DNA of 64,000 nucleotides, from assembly GCF_035593345.1 (NCBI RefSeq), contig NZ_CP141606.1, forward strand, positions 2,046,001 to 2,110,000. The letters are read 5' to 3'. Below, one piece after another: positions 37,169 to 45,572 of this stretch (positions are counted from its first letter, which is position 1; every line of letters begins with the position of its first letter). Origin of the DNA: Lelliottia sp. JS-SCA-14. GTDB taxonomy: Bacteria > Pseudomonadota > Gammaproteobacteria > Enterobacterales > Enterobacteriaceae. A model generated the notes under the pieces. The model did not search any database. It was not told the DNA's origin and worked only from the letters and a program-made list of their open reading frames with translations. The translations under genes and the position numbers were made by a program.

Positions 37169-37793
37169 GAGCAAAATGATCCTGCGCACGAAGTTTATCG
37201 ACCGCGCCTGTCACTGGACGGTGGTGATCTGCTTTTTCCTGGTGTCGTTATCCGGTATTGCGCTCTTTTTCCCGACCCTCCAGTGGCTGACGGAGACCTT
37301 CGGCACACCGCAGATGGGGCGCATCCTGCACCCGTTTTTCGGGGTGCTGATCTTTTTCGCGCTGATGTTTATGTTTGTCCGTTTTGTGCATCACAATATC
37401 CCGGATAAACAGGATCTGCCGTGGATCAAGGGTATTGTGGAGGTGCTGAAAGGCAACGAGCATAAGGTGGCGGACGTCGGGAAATACAACGCCGGGCAGA
37501 AGATGATGTTCTGGTCGATCATGAGCCTGATTTTCGTCCTGCTGGCGACGGGAGTGATCATCTGGCGGCCTTACTTTACCCACTACTTCCCGATCTGGCT
37601 GGTGCGCTGGAGCCTGCTCATTCACGCCACGGCGGCGATTGTGCTGATCCACGCCATCCTGATTCATATCTATATGGCGTTCTGGGTGAAGGGATCGATA
37701 ACCGGCATGATCGAAGGGAAGGTGAGCCGTCGCTGGGCGAAGAAACATCACCCGCGCTGGTATCGTGAGGTCGAGGCGAAAGAGGACGAGTAA
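37161..37793 (+). CDS. fdnI: Formate dehydrogenase cytochrome b556 (gamma) subunit
   Basis: 210-aa four-helix membrane diheme cytochrome. [57 protein letters not shown] and [23 protein letters not shown] carry the heme-ligand histidines. It ends [15 protein letters not shown] as in FdnI. It transfers electrons to menaquinone in the inner membrane. Last gene of the operon. Confidence 0.95.
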   Translation: MSKSKMILRTKFIDRACHWTVVICFFLVSLSGIALFFPTLQWLTETFGTPQMGRILHPFFGVLIFFALMFMFVRFVHHNIPDKQDLPWIKGIVEVLKGNEHKVADVGKYNAGQKMMFWSIMSLIFVLLATGVIIWRPYFTHYFPIWLVRWSLLIHATAAIVLIHAILIHIYMAFWVKGSITGMIEGKVSRRWAKKHHPRWYREVEAKEDE

Positions 37794-37797
37794 ACGG

Positions 37798-37882
37798 GGT
37801 TGCCGGGTGGCGGCTGCGCCTTACCCGGCCTACGGTTGAGGTGTTTGTAGGCCCGATAAGCGTAGCGCCATCGGGCTTTTTT
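37798..37882. repeat. REP/BIME-type palindromic repeats between convergent operons
   Basis: Two REP-like units: TGCCGGGTGGCGGCTGCGCC with TTACCCGGCCTACG, then TAGGCCCGATAAGCGTAGCG with GCCATCGGGC and a TTTTTT run. This is the usual enterobacterial REP pair. It also provides terminators for the fdn-type operon and the facing fdhF-type gene. Confidence 0.82.
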
Positions 37883-37884
37883 CG

Positions 37885-40035
37885 TTACACGTTCACCGCA
37901 TCAATCAACCGGGTTTTCATCGACTGATACGCCGATGCGGCATAATCTTCCGCCCAGCGCTGATCGTCGATCGCCTCCAGCTGCACCGCGCAATATTTAG
38001 TTTCCGGCGTTTTTGACGTCGGGTCGAGATTGTCCTGCGTCAGCTCGTTACAGGCTCCAATCCACCACTGATACGTCATATACACCGCGCCCTCGTTAAT
38101 GCGCTCGCTGATGTTCGCCCGGGTGATCACCTTCCCGCGACGCGAACGCACCCACACCAGCTGTCCGTCCGATACGCCAAGCGCCGCAGCGTCCGCCGGA
38201 TTAATCTGCACGCGACCCGGTTCATCCGCCAGGCTTTGCAGCGCGGCGCAGTTACCGGTCATCGAACGACACGAATAGTGGCCGACTTCGCGCACCGTAC
38301 ACAGCACCAGCGGATAGTCCGCGTCCGGCACTTCCGCAGGCGCGCGCCACGGGGCGGCAAACAGCTGGCCTTTGCCATTCGGCGTGTCGAACTGATTATC
38401 TTTGTACAGGTAGGGCGTACCGGGATGATCCAGCGTCGGACACGGCCACTGAACGTGACCCATTTCGCCCATTTTTTCGTATGTTACGCCGAAGAACAGC
38501 GGGCACAGCTCGCGCATTTCGTCCCAGATTTGCTGATTGGAATCGTAATGCATCGGATAGCCCATCGCGCTGGCGAGCAGGCTGATGATCTCCCAGTCGC
38601 GCTTCACGTTCCCGCTGGCCTCGATTGCTTTGCCGAAGCGCTGGAAGCCGCGATCCGCGCAGGTGAACACACCGCCGTGCTCGCCCCAGGAGGTGGCTGG
38701 CAGCAACACATCCGCCACTTCGGCGGTTTTGGTCATAAAGATGTCCTGCACCACCACGAAGTCGAGCGCCTCAAAGCCGCGGCGCACCAGGCCCAGATCC
38801 GCTTCGGTCTGGAGCGGATCTTCCCCCATGATGTAATAGGCTTTGATTTTGCCTTCCAGCGCCAGGTGCGGCACTTCGGTGATGCGCGTCCCGACCTGGT
38901 CGTCCATGTCGTTGACGTCAATACCCCACGCCTTGGCGAACTTTGCGCGCACGGCGGCGTCGGTCACCTCCTGGTAGCCCGGGAACATGTTCGGCAGCAC
39001 GCCCATATCGCACGCGCCCTGGACGTTATTTTGTCCGCGAACCGGGCCGACGCCGACGGCAGGGCGGCCAAGATTGCCGGTCAGCAGCGCCAGGCTGGAG
39101 AGGCCTTTTACCACGTCGACGGCCTGACCAAACTGCGTCACGCCCATACCCCACATCACCGTGGCGGACGGCGCGGCGGCGAAAGTGCGCATCGCCTGAC
39201 GCACATCGCGCGCCGGAATGCCGGTCAGATGCTCGACGTTTTCTGGCGCATAATCTTTGACGATCTGGCGATAGGTTTCGAGGCCGTCGGTGAAGCGCGC
39301 GACGTAGTTTTTGTCGTACAGCTCCTCCTCCAGCAGCACGTAGCCAAAGGCATTGATCAACGCCATGTTGCTGCCGTTGTTGAGCTGCAAATGCTGATCG
39401 GCGATGCGGGCGGTTTCGATGCGACGCGGATCGCAAACGATGATCTTCGCGCCGTTCTGCCTGGCCTTGATCACTCGACGGGCGACGATCGGGTGAGAAT
39501 CCGCGCAGTTGTAGCCAAACACCAGCAGGCATTTTGAGTTCTCGATATCGTTGATCGAGTTACTCATCGCCCCGTTGCCGAGTGTCTCCTGCAAACCGGC
39601 CACCGACGGGCCGTGGCAGACGCGGGCGCAGCAGTCCACGTTATTGGTGTTGAGCACGCCGCGGGCGAATTTCTGCATCACGTAGTTGGTTTCGTTACCG
39701 GTACCGCGTGACGAGCCGGTGGTCATAATCGAGCGCGGACCATATTGCTCTTTGATGGCTTTCAGCTTGCTGGCGGTGTAGCGGATCGCTTCGTCCCAGG
39801 TGACAGGAGTGAATTTGTCGCCTTTATTGTAGCGGATCATCGGTTGGGTGAGGCGAGGGGTGAGCAGACGGGTATCGTTGAGGAAGTCCCAGCCGTAAAA
39901 GCCTTTCAGACACAGGGTGCCCTGGTTGGTGACGCCGTCGGCGGCTTCGGCACGAATGATGCGGTTGTTCTCAACCACGAGATTTAATTTACAGCCTGCG
40001 CCACAGTAGGGGCAGACGCTTGCGATTTTTTTCAT
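37885..40035 (-). CDS. fdhF: Formate dehydrogenase H-type molybdopterin oxidoreductase, cysteine variant
   Basis: 715 aa, the same length as E. coli FdhF. MKKIASVCPYCGAGCKLNL supplies the N-terminal [4Fe-4S] ligands. The active-site segment reads NVDCCARVCHGPSVAG: residue 140 is TGC cysteine (plus-strand 39616-39618) where E. coli has selenocysteine. Later motifs (GVTQFGQAVDVV; VGHYSCRSMTGNCAAL; YMTYQWWIGACNEL) match FdhF. The start at 40035 is preferred to the longer frame from 40071 because it fits the family. It lacks a Tat signal, so it is cytoplasmic; no hydrogenase genes are near. Electron acceptor unknown. Confidence 0.9.
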   Translation of the reverse strand: MKKIASVCPYCGAGCKLNLVVENNRIIRAEAADGVTNQGTLCLKGFYGWDFLNDTRLLTPRLTQPMIRYNKGDKFTPVTWDEAIRYTASKLKAIKEQYGPRSIMTTGSSRGTGNETNYVMQKFARGVLNTNNVDCCARVCHGPSVAGLQETLGNGAMSNSINDIENSKCLLVFGYNCADSHPIVARRVIKARQNGAKIIVCDPRRIETARIADQHLQLNNGSNMALINAFGYVLLEEELYDKNYVARFTDGLETYRQIVKDYAPENVEHLTGIPARDVRQAMRTFAAAPSATVMWGMGVTQFGQAVDVVKGLSSLALLTGNLGRPAVGVGPVRGQNNVQGACDMGVLPNMFPGYQEVTDAAVRAKFAKAWGIDVNDMDDQVGTRITEVPHLALEGKIKAYYIMGEDPLQTEADLGLVRRGFEALDFVVVQDIFMTKTAEVADVLLPATSWGEHGGVFTCADRGFQRFGKAIEASGNVKRDWEIISLLASAMGYPMHYDSNQQIWDEMRELCPLFFGVTYEKMGEMGHVQWPCPTLDHPGTPYLYKDNQFDTPNGKGQLFAAPWRAPAEVPDADYPLVLCTVREVGHYSCRSMTGNCAALQSLADEPGRVQINPADAAALGVSDGQLVWVRSRRGKVITRANISERINEGAVYMTYQWWIGACNELTQDNLDPTSKTPETKYCAVQLEAIDDQRWAEDYAASAYQSMKTRLIDAVNV

Positions 40036-40259
40036 CAATAACAGACCTGTTAAGAGTTGAACGAGCGTCATCTGACAGACCGTTAAAGCAGGTTCTGTGC
40101 CAGAATTTTAGTTCGTTGATTTAACAGGGATTACTGATTTTTGAGGACCGGGCTCGACATGACATTCGACATAAGTGTCGACAAAATGAGAAGGCCAGTG
40201 AGAAAACCGCAGCAAGGGCGATACTCTCTTCTGGCCTCCTGTAAAGCAAAAATCGCGTC

Positions 40260-40538
40260 TTAAATATCGTCCATGGTATAGCCGACGACGATTTCGAGGG
40301 TTTTGCGGATCACATCGCCCATCACCACGTCGTCGGTGGATTCGAGGGCATTAATCAGCCACAGAATAATGGCTTTATTGGTCAGATGCCCTTCGGAGGC
40401 CATGATACAGCTCACCGCAGAAGCAAAAAGGGCAGACTCTTCAGCCAGTCTATCGCCCGCATTACGGAAATACTCAGACAGGGGATTATCACTAAAACCA
40501 GCGTACATAGCGGGTTGAACTTGAATATTTTGTCTCAT
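40260..40538 (-). CDS. ariR: AriR/YmgB family biofilm and acid-resistance regulator
   Basis: 92-aa helical protein. NPLSEYFRNAGDRLAEESALF, NKAIILWLINALESTDD and DVIRKTLEIVVGYTMDD match E. coli AriR (YmgB), a small DNA-binding connector protein that lowers biofilm formation and supports acid resistance. Third gene of the ycgZ-ymgA-ariR operon. The E. coli fourth gene, ymgC, is absent: the next gene downstream is fdhF. Confidence 0.9.
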   Translation of the reverse strand: MRQNIQVQPAMYAGFSDNPLSEYFRNAGDRLAEESALFASAVSCIMASEGHLTNKAIILWLINALESTDDVVMGDVIRKTLEIVVGYTMDDI

Positions 40539-40573
40539 TTATTCTCACCGTAAGGGTTATTGATCGGTTGCTG

Positions 40574-40891
40574 TTAATGAATGTTTTTTGAACCGCCGGG
40601 CTTACCATCGCCAAACAGCGGGAAAACATTATCGTTTTGCTCACTTTTTAGACCGTTCAGATCCCTCTGAGGACGGGCTCTCTTACGTTGGGCAAACGGC
40701 GTACCGCTGGCGTTGATTTCGCCGATCACCGCCGCGAGGGCTTCGCGACGGCGAGGGTCGGCCTCACTCGCCTCCATGTCCCGCAATCGCCGCAAAAGCG
40801 ATTGCTTGCTGACAGGGCCGTGCTCTTTCAAAAGAGATAAAACCGCCTCTCCAATTAATTCATCTATTAGTTGCTCTGTTTCACTTCTCAT
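40574..40891 (-). CDS. ymgA: YmgA-like connector protein
   Basis: 105-aa basic protein: EQLIDELIGEAVLSLLKEHGPVS, QSLLRRLRDMEASEADPRRREAL, then a basic Pro/Arg tail ending GSKNIH. Similarity to E. coli YmgA is moderate and assignment rests mainly on its position between ycgZ and ariR. In E. coli these proteins feed the Rcs phosphorelay and curli/colanic acid control. Confidence 0.75.
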   Translation of the reverse strand: MRSETEQLIDELIGEAVLSLLKEHGPVSKQSLLRRLRDMEASEADPRRREALAAVIGEINASGTPFAQRKRARPQRDLNGLKSEQNDNVFPLFGDGKPGGSKNIH

Positions 40892-41061
40892 AACTGCATC
40901 TCTGATTGCCGCTGGGTGATGTTACACCGTGCGGCATTAAGTCAGATCCCCTCGCGAGGGGGTCTGCTGAAGATTGCCAGGTCTTTCAGTGCCTGCAACG
41001 TTCCTTCGTCAGAATTGCCTTAAAAACCAGGTGATCTGCTCAATGGGTTTGCTATTGGATC

Positions 41062-41301
41062 TTAGCGATCAAATAGCAAACCAATCAGGGTGTGGTAGTG
41101 GCTCTCTTCTTCCGGGCCAGACGCCGTGTCGAGGCGGCTAAGCAGCTTGGTGCACAGGGTCTTGCGATTCAGATTACGGCCATCGCTCAGGATCTCCACC
41201 ACGATCTGACCGAGGGTTTCCTGCTGCGTCGGTAGCGCGGCTTTCTCAAAGTACTGGACAATCGCATTGGCGCTGTCGGGAATGTAGCTGTTCTGACGCA
41301 T
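41062..41301 (-). CDS. ycgZ: YcgZ connector protein
   Basis: 79-aa protein nearly the same as E. coli YcgZ (AIVQYFEKAALPTQQETLGQIVVEIL, DGRNLNRKTLCTKLLSRL, EESHYHTLIGLLF). AGGAG lies 7 bases before the ATG. First gene of the BluR-repressed operon, transcribed away from bluF. Confidence 0.94.
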   Translation of the reverse strand: MRQNSYIPDSANAIVQYFEKAALPTQQETLGQIVVEILSDGRNLNRKTLCTKLLSRLDTASGPEEESHYHTLIGLLFDR

Positions 41302-41645
41302 GTATCACTCCTGTAAAATTAAGTAGTCAGCTAAGTTACAATTTAAGTTATACGTTTTTTAAAAAGTTGTACATTTCTGATGTACAGTTTTTTAGGTTAA
41401 TTTTGATCAAAAAGTGCTATTCGTTGATAATCAGTAGGTTATTGGCGATGGCAGTTGATATCAGTACAGAATATATTGTACAAGATGTTTCATTCTGAAA
41501 ATCTGTCCGATCGAAGAGGACGGATAGCCGATAGCGGCTAAACTGATTGTGATGTGAATTATTTGTTAATCAATTAATGTGATATAACAAAGACCTGGGC
41601 GTCCTGAGCCCAACGGCAAACACCCCTTTAACTCCCGGAATCACT
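41302..41645. promoter_or_regulatory. ycgZ/bluF divergent control region with TGTACA operator-like sites
   Basis: 344-bp gene-free region. It contains TTGTACA (41367-41373), ATGTACAG (41380-41387), CAGTACAG (41462-41469) and an exact TTGTACAA (41476-41483). The same TTGTACAA octamer occurs three times before bluR. BluR, a MerR-family repressor, is known to bind this region in E. coli, so these are likely its operators. The rest is AT-rich promoter DNA. Confidence 0.6.
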
Positions 41646-42866
41646 ATGCTCACAACAATTATCTACCGCAGTCATCTCTGCGAAACCGTTCCGGTGAAAG
41701 CGCTGGAAGAGATGGTCGCGGCGGCCAATATCAAAAACGGGGAATCCGATGTCACCGGGATTTTACTGTTTAATGGAACCCACTTCTTTCAGCTGCTCGA
41801 AGGTCCCGAGGAGAGCGTTTTCCGCATTTACGCCGATATCTGCAAGGACCCACGTCATTACAATCTCGTTGAACTTTTGTGCGATTACGCCCCGTCGCGT
41901 CGCTTCGGTAAAGCCGGAATGGAGCTGTTCGATTTAAGAACCTATGAGCGCGAAGAGGTGCTCCAGCAGGTTCTGGATAAAGGGACGACTAAGTACCAGC
42001 TGACCTACAACGACCGCGCATTGCAGTTCTTCCGCACCTTTGTCGAAGCCACGGAAAAAGCCAACTATTACGAAATTCCCGCCGGAGATACGTGGGACTT
42101 TATCCCGGACGAGGACGATCTCCCCTCCGGGCCGCTGGCGGTGGATGAAACCGCAGACTGCGGTTTTGCGTTTCAGCCGATTGTCGATCCGTTTGCCCGG
42201 GAAGTGGTCTCGTTCGAGGCGCTGATCCGCACCCATACCGGCGATTCTCCGCAGGCGTATTTCAAGGCTTATACCGGGAACGATATTTATCAGGCGGACC
42301 TCGACAGCAAGAAAGTGGCGTTCGCCATGGCGGGTAAACTGGGCCTGAAAGAGCAGGCGCTGTCCGTCAACCTGCTGCCGATGACGCTGGTGAATGTGCC
42401 CGGCGCGGTAGGCTTTTTGTTGAATGAAATCGAAGCCAACGGCCTGGTGCCGGAGCAGATTGTGGTCGAGTTTACCGAGAGCGAGGTGATTTCGCGCTTT
42501 GATGAATTTAAAGACGCAGTCAGGCAGCTGAAAAGTGCCGGTATTAGCGTGGCAATCGATCACTTTGGCGCCGGATTCGCCGGACTGTTACTGCTGGCGC
42601 AGTTCCAGCCAGACCGAATCAAGATTAATCGCGATCTGGTGGCGGATGTCCATCGCAGCGGACCGCGCCAGGCGATTATTCAGGCCATCATCAAATGCTG
42701 TACATCGCTGGAGATCCTGGTCTGCGCCGTGGGTGTCGAAAAAGCGGAAGAGTGGATGTGGCTTGAGTCGGCGGGGATCTCCCAGTTCCAGGGCCATCTG
42801 TTTGCCAGCCCACGTTTTGGCGGTATTCCAGCGGTGGCGTGGCCGGAGAAAAAAGCCGGGCTGTAA
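41646..42866 (+). CDS. bluF: Blue-light sensor BLUF/degenerate EAL protein BluF (YcgF)
   Basis: 406-aa protein. The N-terminal BLUF domain (1-90) keeps the flavin-site residues Tyr7, Asn31 and Gln49 (FFQLLEG). The C-terminal EAL domain has FEALIR but reads IDHFGAGFAGL where active phosphodiesterases have DDFGTG, so the metal-binding Asp pair is lost and c-di-GMP hydrolysis is not expected. In E. coli light-activated BluF binds BluR and releases it from DNA. Gene order relative to ycgZ and bluR matches E. coli. Confidence 0.95.
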   Translation: MLTTIIYRSHLCETVPVKALEEMVAAANIKNGESDVTGILLFNGTHFFQLLEGPEESVFRIYADICKDPRHYNLVELLCDYAPSRRFGKAGMELFDLRTYEREEVLQQVLDKGTTKYQLTYNDRALQFFRTFVEATEKANYYEIPAGDTWDFIPDEDDLPSGPLAVDETADCGFAFQPIVDPFAREVVSFEALIRTHTGDSPQAYFKAYTGNDIYQADLDSKKVAFAMAGKLGLKEQALSVNLLPMTLVNVPGAVGFLLNEIEANGLVPEQIVVEFTESEVISRFDEFKDAVRQLKSAGISVAIDHFGAGFAGLLLLAQFQPDRIKINRDLVADVHRSGPRQAIIQAIIKCCTSLEILVCAVGVEKAEEWMWLESAGISQFQGHLFASPRFGGIPAVAWPEKKAGL

Positions 42867-42887
42867 CCCCTTTCACAGTGACATAGG

Positions 42888-42975
42888 TTGTACAAATCAG
42901 ACCAGGGACAACAAATCTTGTACAAATTCGGCTTGAACCCTGGTGATTTGTTAGTTATACAATGAGTTTGTACAA
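42888..42975 (+). promoter_or_regulatory. bluR promoter with three TTGTACAA repeats
   Basis: Exact TTGTACAA at 42888-42895, 42918-42925 and 42968-42975, spaced by 30 and 50 bp (whole helical turns), plus a near copy TTATACAA at 42955-42962. A promoter TTGAAC (42933-42938), 17 bp, TATACA (42956-42961) lies between them, its -10 overlapping the near copy. The arrangement suggests autoregulation by BluR. Confidence 0.62.
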
Positions 42976-43033
42976 TCTGCTAAAGTTGAACAGGTTTGGT
43001 ATGGAAGTATTGCGTTTAAGCATGAGGGAGTTA

Positions 43034-43765
43034 ATGGCCTTATACAGTATCGGCGAAGTCGCCGAACGATGCGGAATCAACCCCGTCACACTGCGCGCCT
43101 GGCAGCGACGCTACGGTTTGTTAAAACCGCAGCGCAGTGAAGGGGGCCACCGTCAGTTTGACGAAGAGGATATCCAGCGCATCGAAGAGATCAAACGCCT
43201 GATGAAAACCGGCATTTCGGTTGGCAAGGTAAAGGCGTTGCTTGAAGTCGGTAATCCTCTGGTCGACAGCAACTGGGTCTCTTTCCAGGAAGAGATGATG
43301 ACGGTGCTGCGTTTTGCCAGTCCGGCAAAACTGCGACTTAAAATTGCGGAATTCCGTCGTGACCACGCCGTTGAAGCCCTCATTGACCACATTTTCATCC
43401 CCGTTCGTCAACGTTTAAGCCTCGATCACAATACCGCCCGACACATGTCCAGCCTGCTGGACGGCGTGCTGATCGATTTTATTGCCACGCTACTGGTCGA
43501 AGCGCGTAAAAAACCGGGCAAAGAGGCGTTGTTGATTGGCTGGGATACGGATGATCGTACGCGTTTATGGCTTGAAGCAGGGCGTTTGTCACAGCAGGGA
43601 TGGCATGTTGATGTGCTGGCTGAGCCGATTGACTCGCCGAAACCGGAACTGTTCCCCGGTCAAAAACTCTTTGTCTGGACCGGCCATGCGCCGTCAAGAC
43701 GTCAACAGGAACAGCTAGACCACTGGCGAGAGCAAGGTTTTTCCGTCTCTTTCATCGCAGGCTAA
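43034..43765 (+). CDS. bluR: MerR-family repressor BluR (YcgE)
   Basis: 243-aa regulator. An N-terminal MerR winged helix ([46 protein letters not shown]) is joined to a B12-binding-like C-terminal region that responds to BluF rather than to cobalamin. The start at 43034 is chosen (GGGAG upstream, family N-terminus) over the longer frame at 42962. MlrA is a close paralog, but position after bluF indicates BluR. An AGGCCC/GGGCCT hairpin follows (about 43786-43801). Confidence 0.9.
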   Translation: MALYSIGEVAERCGINPVTLRAWQRRYGLLKPQRSEGGHRQFDEEDIQRIEEIKRLMKTGISVGKVKALLEVGNPLVDSNWVSFQEEMMTVLRFASPAKLRLKIAEFRRDHAVEALIDHIFIPVRQRLSLDHNTARHMSSLLDGVLIDFIATLLVEARKKPGKEALLIGWDTDDRTRLWLEAGRLSQQGWHVDVLAEPIDSPKPELFPGQKLFVWTGHAPSRRQQEQLDHWREQGFSVSFIAG

Positions 43766-43820
43766 CCGTCCTGTCGATAGCATAAAGGCCCTTGCGGGCC
43801 TGTCGTATTCGTTCTGCTGC

Positions 43821-44093
43821 TTATTTCCGGCCTACCAGTAAACCAATGATAAGACCAATCGCACCCGCCGCCATCAATCCGGTCAATGGATTATCACGGA
43901 CTCTGTCTGAGACCTCTGACGCGACGTCTGATGCCTGTGCTGCGTATTTGCGAGCGGCACCTTTCAACTGATGCTTCGGTGAATCCACCGCATCGCCAAA
44001 CTGTGACTGAGCCTCGCCCGCAAATTCATCGGCTTTGTTCAGGGCTTTCTTCGCCAGGCGATCGGCTTCATTTTCAAAATCATGTGATGACAT
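43821..44093 (-). CDS. DUF883 (ElaB/YqjD/YgaM-type) membrane-anchored protein
   Basis: 90 aa. An amphipathic Ala-rich helix (DEFAGEAQSQFGDAV; KYAAQASDVASEVSDRVRDNP) is followed by a C-terminal membrane anchor with glycine zipper (GLMAAGAIGLIIGLLVGRK). E. coli family members YqjD and ElaB are stationary-phase proteins that tether ribosomes to the inner membrane. AAGGAG lies 6 bases before the ATG. Which paralog this is cannot be decided. Confidence 0.85.
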   Translation of the reverse strand: MSSHDFENEADRLAKKALNKADEFAGEAQSQFGDAVDSPKHQLKGAARKYAAQASDVASEVSDRVRDNPLTGLMAAGAIGLIIGLLVGRK

Positions 44094-44182
44094 AGTTATC
44101 TCCTTTAGGTGTCAGACTAAAGTTTAGTCCCTCATTGCACACCCGCTCAGGATTCGGTGTTTTCCTGGAAAAACGGCCTATG

Positions 44183-44683
44183 TCATTTTTGAATACTCTG
44201 TGCGTACGTCCGGGCGGCAGCAATTGCTTTGTCATCAAAGATATTTTGCTCAAATCCGTCTGAGACACTAACGACGCGGTAAATTTTCCAGGTTTGATCC
44301 TCCAGGCGCAGGTAGTCACGCAGCTGATACTTTTTGCCATCCTGCATGCCCAGCCAGACATCAATCACTTTTCCGCCTGCGCCATCCCGAGCCTTTCCAA
44401 CCTCAAGTGCGGGAATCCATTCTTCGGCATAGTCCTGGCTGTAAGTGAAGTAATCAGCCTCAACAATTTCCTGCTCTTCAAGACTTTGAATTGTTTTCAG
44501 CCTCGCGAGGGTATCTTTTGCCACATATTGCTTCATTTGTGGTGAGTCGAGGGAATCTGCGTGGCTGTCAGAAACGAAGGCGTTAAGGTAAAAAACATAG
44601 AAATCTTTAACGGTGGCTTCCGGTGCCGGGATATGCGATGCACAGCCGGTTAAGAAAAGGGCGAGCAATATAAGGGCGCGCAT
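44183..44683 (-). CDS. DUF3828-like lipoprotein, probable amidase immunity protein
   Basis: 166-aa lipoprotein (MRALILLALFLTGC; lipobox Cys14), so it is membrane-anchored facing the periplasm. The mature domain (TVKDFYVFYLNAFVSD; DYFTYSQDYAEEWIPALEV; KVIDVWLGMQDGKKYQLRDYLRLED; WKIYRVVSV) looks like the DUF3828 fold. Its ATG follows the TAG stop of the upstream amidase with no gap, so the two are translationally coupled. Best explained as periplasmic immunity to that enzyme. Confidence 0.72.
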   Translation of the reverse strand: MRALILLALFLTGCASHIPAPEATVKDFYVFYLNAFVSDSHADSLDSPQMKQYVAKDTLARLKTIQSLEEQEIVEADYFTYSQDYAEEWIPALEVGKARDGAGGKVIDVWLGMQDGKKYQLRDYLRLEDQTWKIYRVVSVSDGFEQNIFDDKAIAAARTYAQSIQK

Positions 44684-45052
44684 CTAATTTTTCCTGTAAA
44701 TGACGTATGCCGGGCGGGCGGTGCGATAACCAGGGCCACTCCACATATCGCGCTGAACAAAATCAGAGTACCAGGTCGTGCCATCAAAAATAGCCATGTG
44801 GCCGCTGTGATTCCCACGAGCATACGGCTGAATAACGACAACATCCCCAGCGCGTGGATTTTCTCCCGTACCGATAGCTCTAAAGCCCGATCCTTCGAGT
44901 AAGCGCCCATAATCTCTGGCGTCCTTAGTGTGCCCTATATCGATGCCGCCTGCTTTGATAGCCTGGCGTGTGAATTCTGCACACCGATGCTGAGAAGTCG
45001 TTCCTGCATGCCAACGGGCGTAGCTTGCCGCTGCGGTTGCGTTCCATCCCAT
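44684..45052 (-). CDS. CHAP/NlpC-like cysteine amidase, probable secreted effector
   Basis: 122-aa protein with a papain-like pair: Cys in SQHRCAEFTRQAI (about residue 24) and His in GNHSGHMAIFDG (about residue 83), the order seen in CHAP and NlpC/P60 peptidoglycan hydrolases. The core AGDVVVIQPYARGNHSGHMAI is typical of BPSL0067-type amidases. No signal peptide, so export would need a contact-dependent system such as T6SS. AGGAG precedes the ATG by 6 bases. Directly upstream of a periplasmic lipoprotein gene. Confidence 0.72.
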   Translation of the reverse strand: MGWNATAAASYARWHAGTTSQHRCAEFTRQAIKAGGIDIGHTKDARDYGRLLEGSGFRAIGTGENPRAGDVVVIQPYARGNHSGHMAIFDGTTWYSDFVQRDMWSGPGYRTARPAYVIYRKN

Positions 45053-45572
45053 AAAAAACTCCTGTTGAACGATGATGATTTTCGTAATAAATCACCGCAC
45101 GTGGCGCTTTTCGTGGCATTAGGTGCTATAGGTAAAATAAATAACATGAGTAAAATTATAGAGATAGATTATGTAACGAATTTAAAACGGAAAGGAAAAC
45201 GTTTCATCTAGAGATTTTAGAGGGCATTAAAAAAGCTACAATAACTGCCATGCGGACATTCTCAGCTTCTGCTTTTCCCTTAATCGTATGATTTAACAAC
45301 TTTTAAAAATCCAATTAAATAAATAGGTATTCCCGATACATATTTTCCCCTTGCACCATTCTCACGCTTTAACCCCCTCAAATGCGTTATACATCAATAG
45401 ATTAAACAATTTCGACATAGCTAAGTAACCTGCGTGGCAGGGTCTATGCTTAATAAAAGTAGCCAAAAAGGGCGGTTTAGCCGAAAGCCCCTGCTGTCAG
45501 GGGGTTGAAGTGATAATCGTTATCACTAACATGGTGTAATGCCCCTGGTGGCTTAATAGATGAGGTGGACCT
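45053..45572. promoter_or_regulatory. Intergenic region amidase/sufA with Fur box
   Basis: 520 bp without a convincing gene. GTGATAATCGTTATCAC (45510-45526; 7-bp arms GTGATAA/TTATCAC) is a strong Fur box about 47 bases before sufA, as in E. coli, where Fur represses suf when iron is sufficient. A hairpin GCCCCTG/CAGGGGG (about 45487-45504) precedes it. The rest is AT-rich. RydB, located here in E. coli, could not be recognised. Confidence 0.7.

Noticed and set aside
38236..39537. 433-codon plus-strand open frame
   Set aside because: Antisense to the fdhF-like gene; low-complexity His/Arg/Gly-rich composition and no family features.
45053..45572. RydB small RNA near sufA
   Set aside because: E. 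coli has RydB at this place, but no sequence resembling it could be recognised with confidence.
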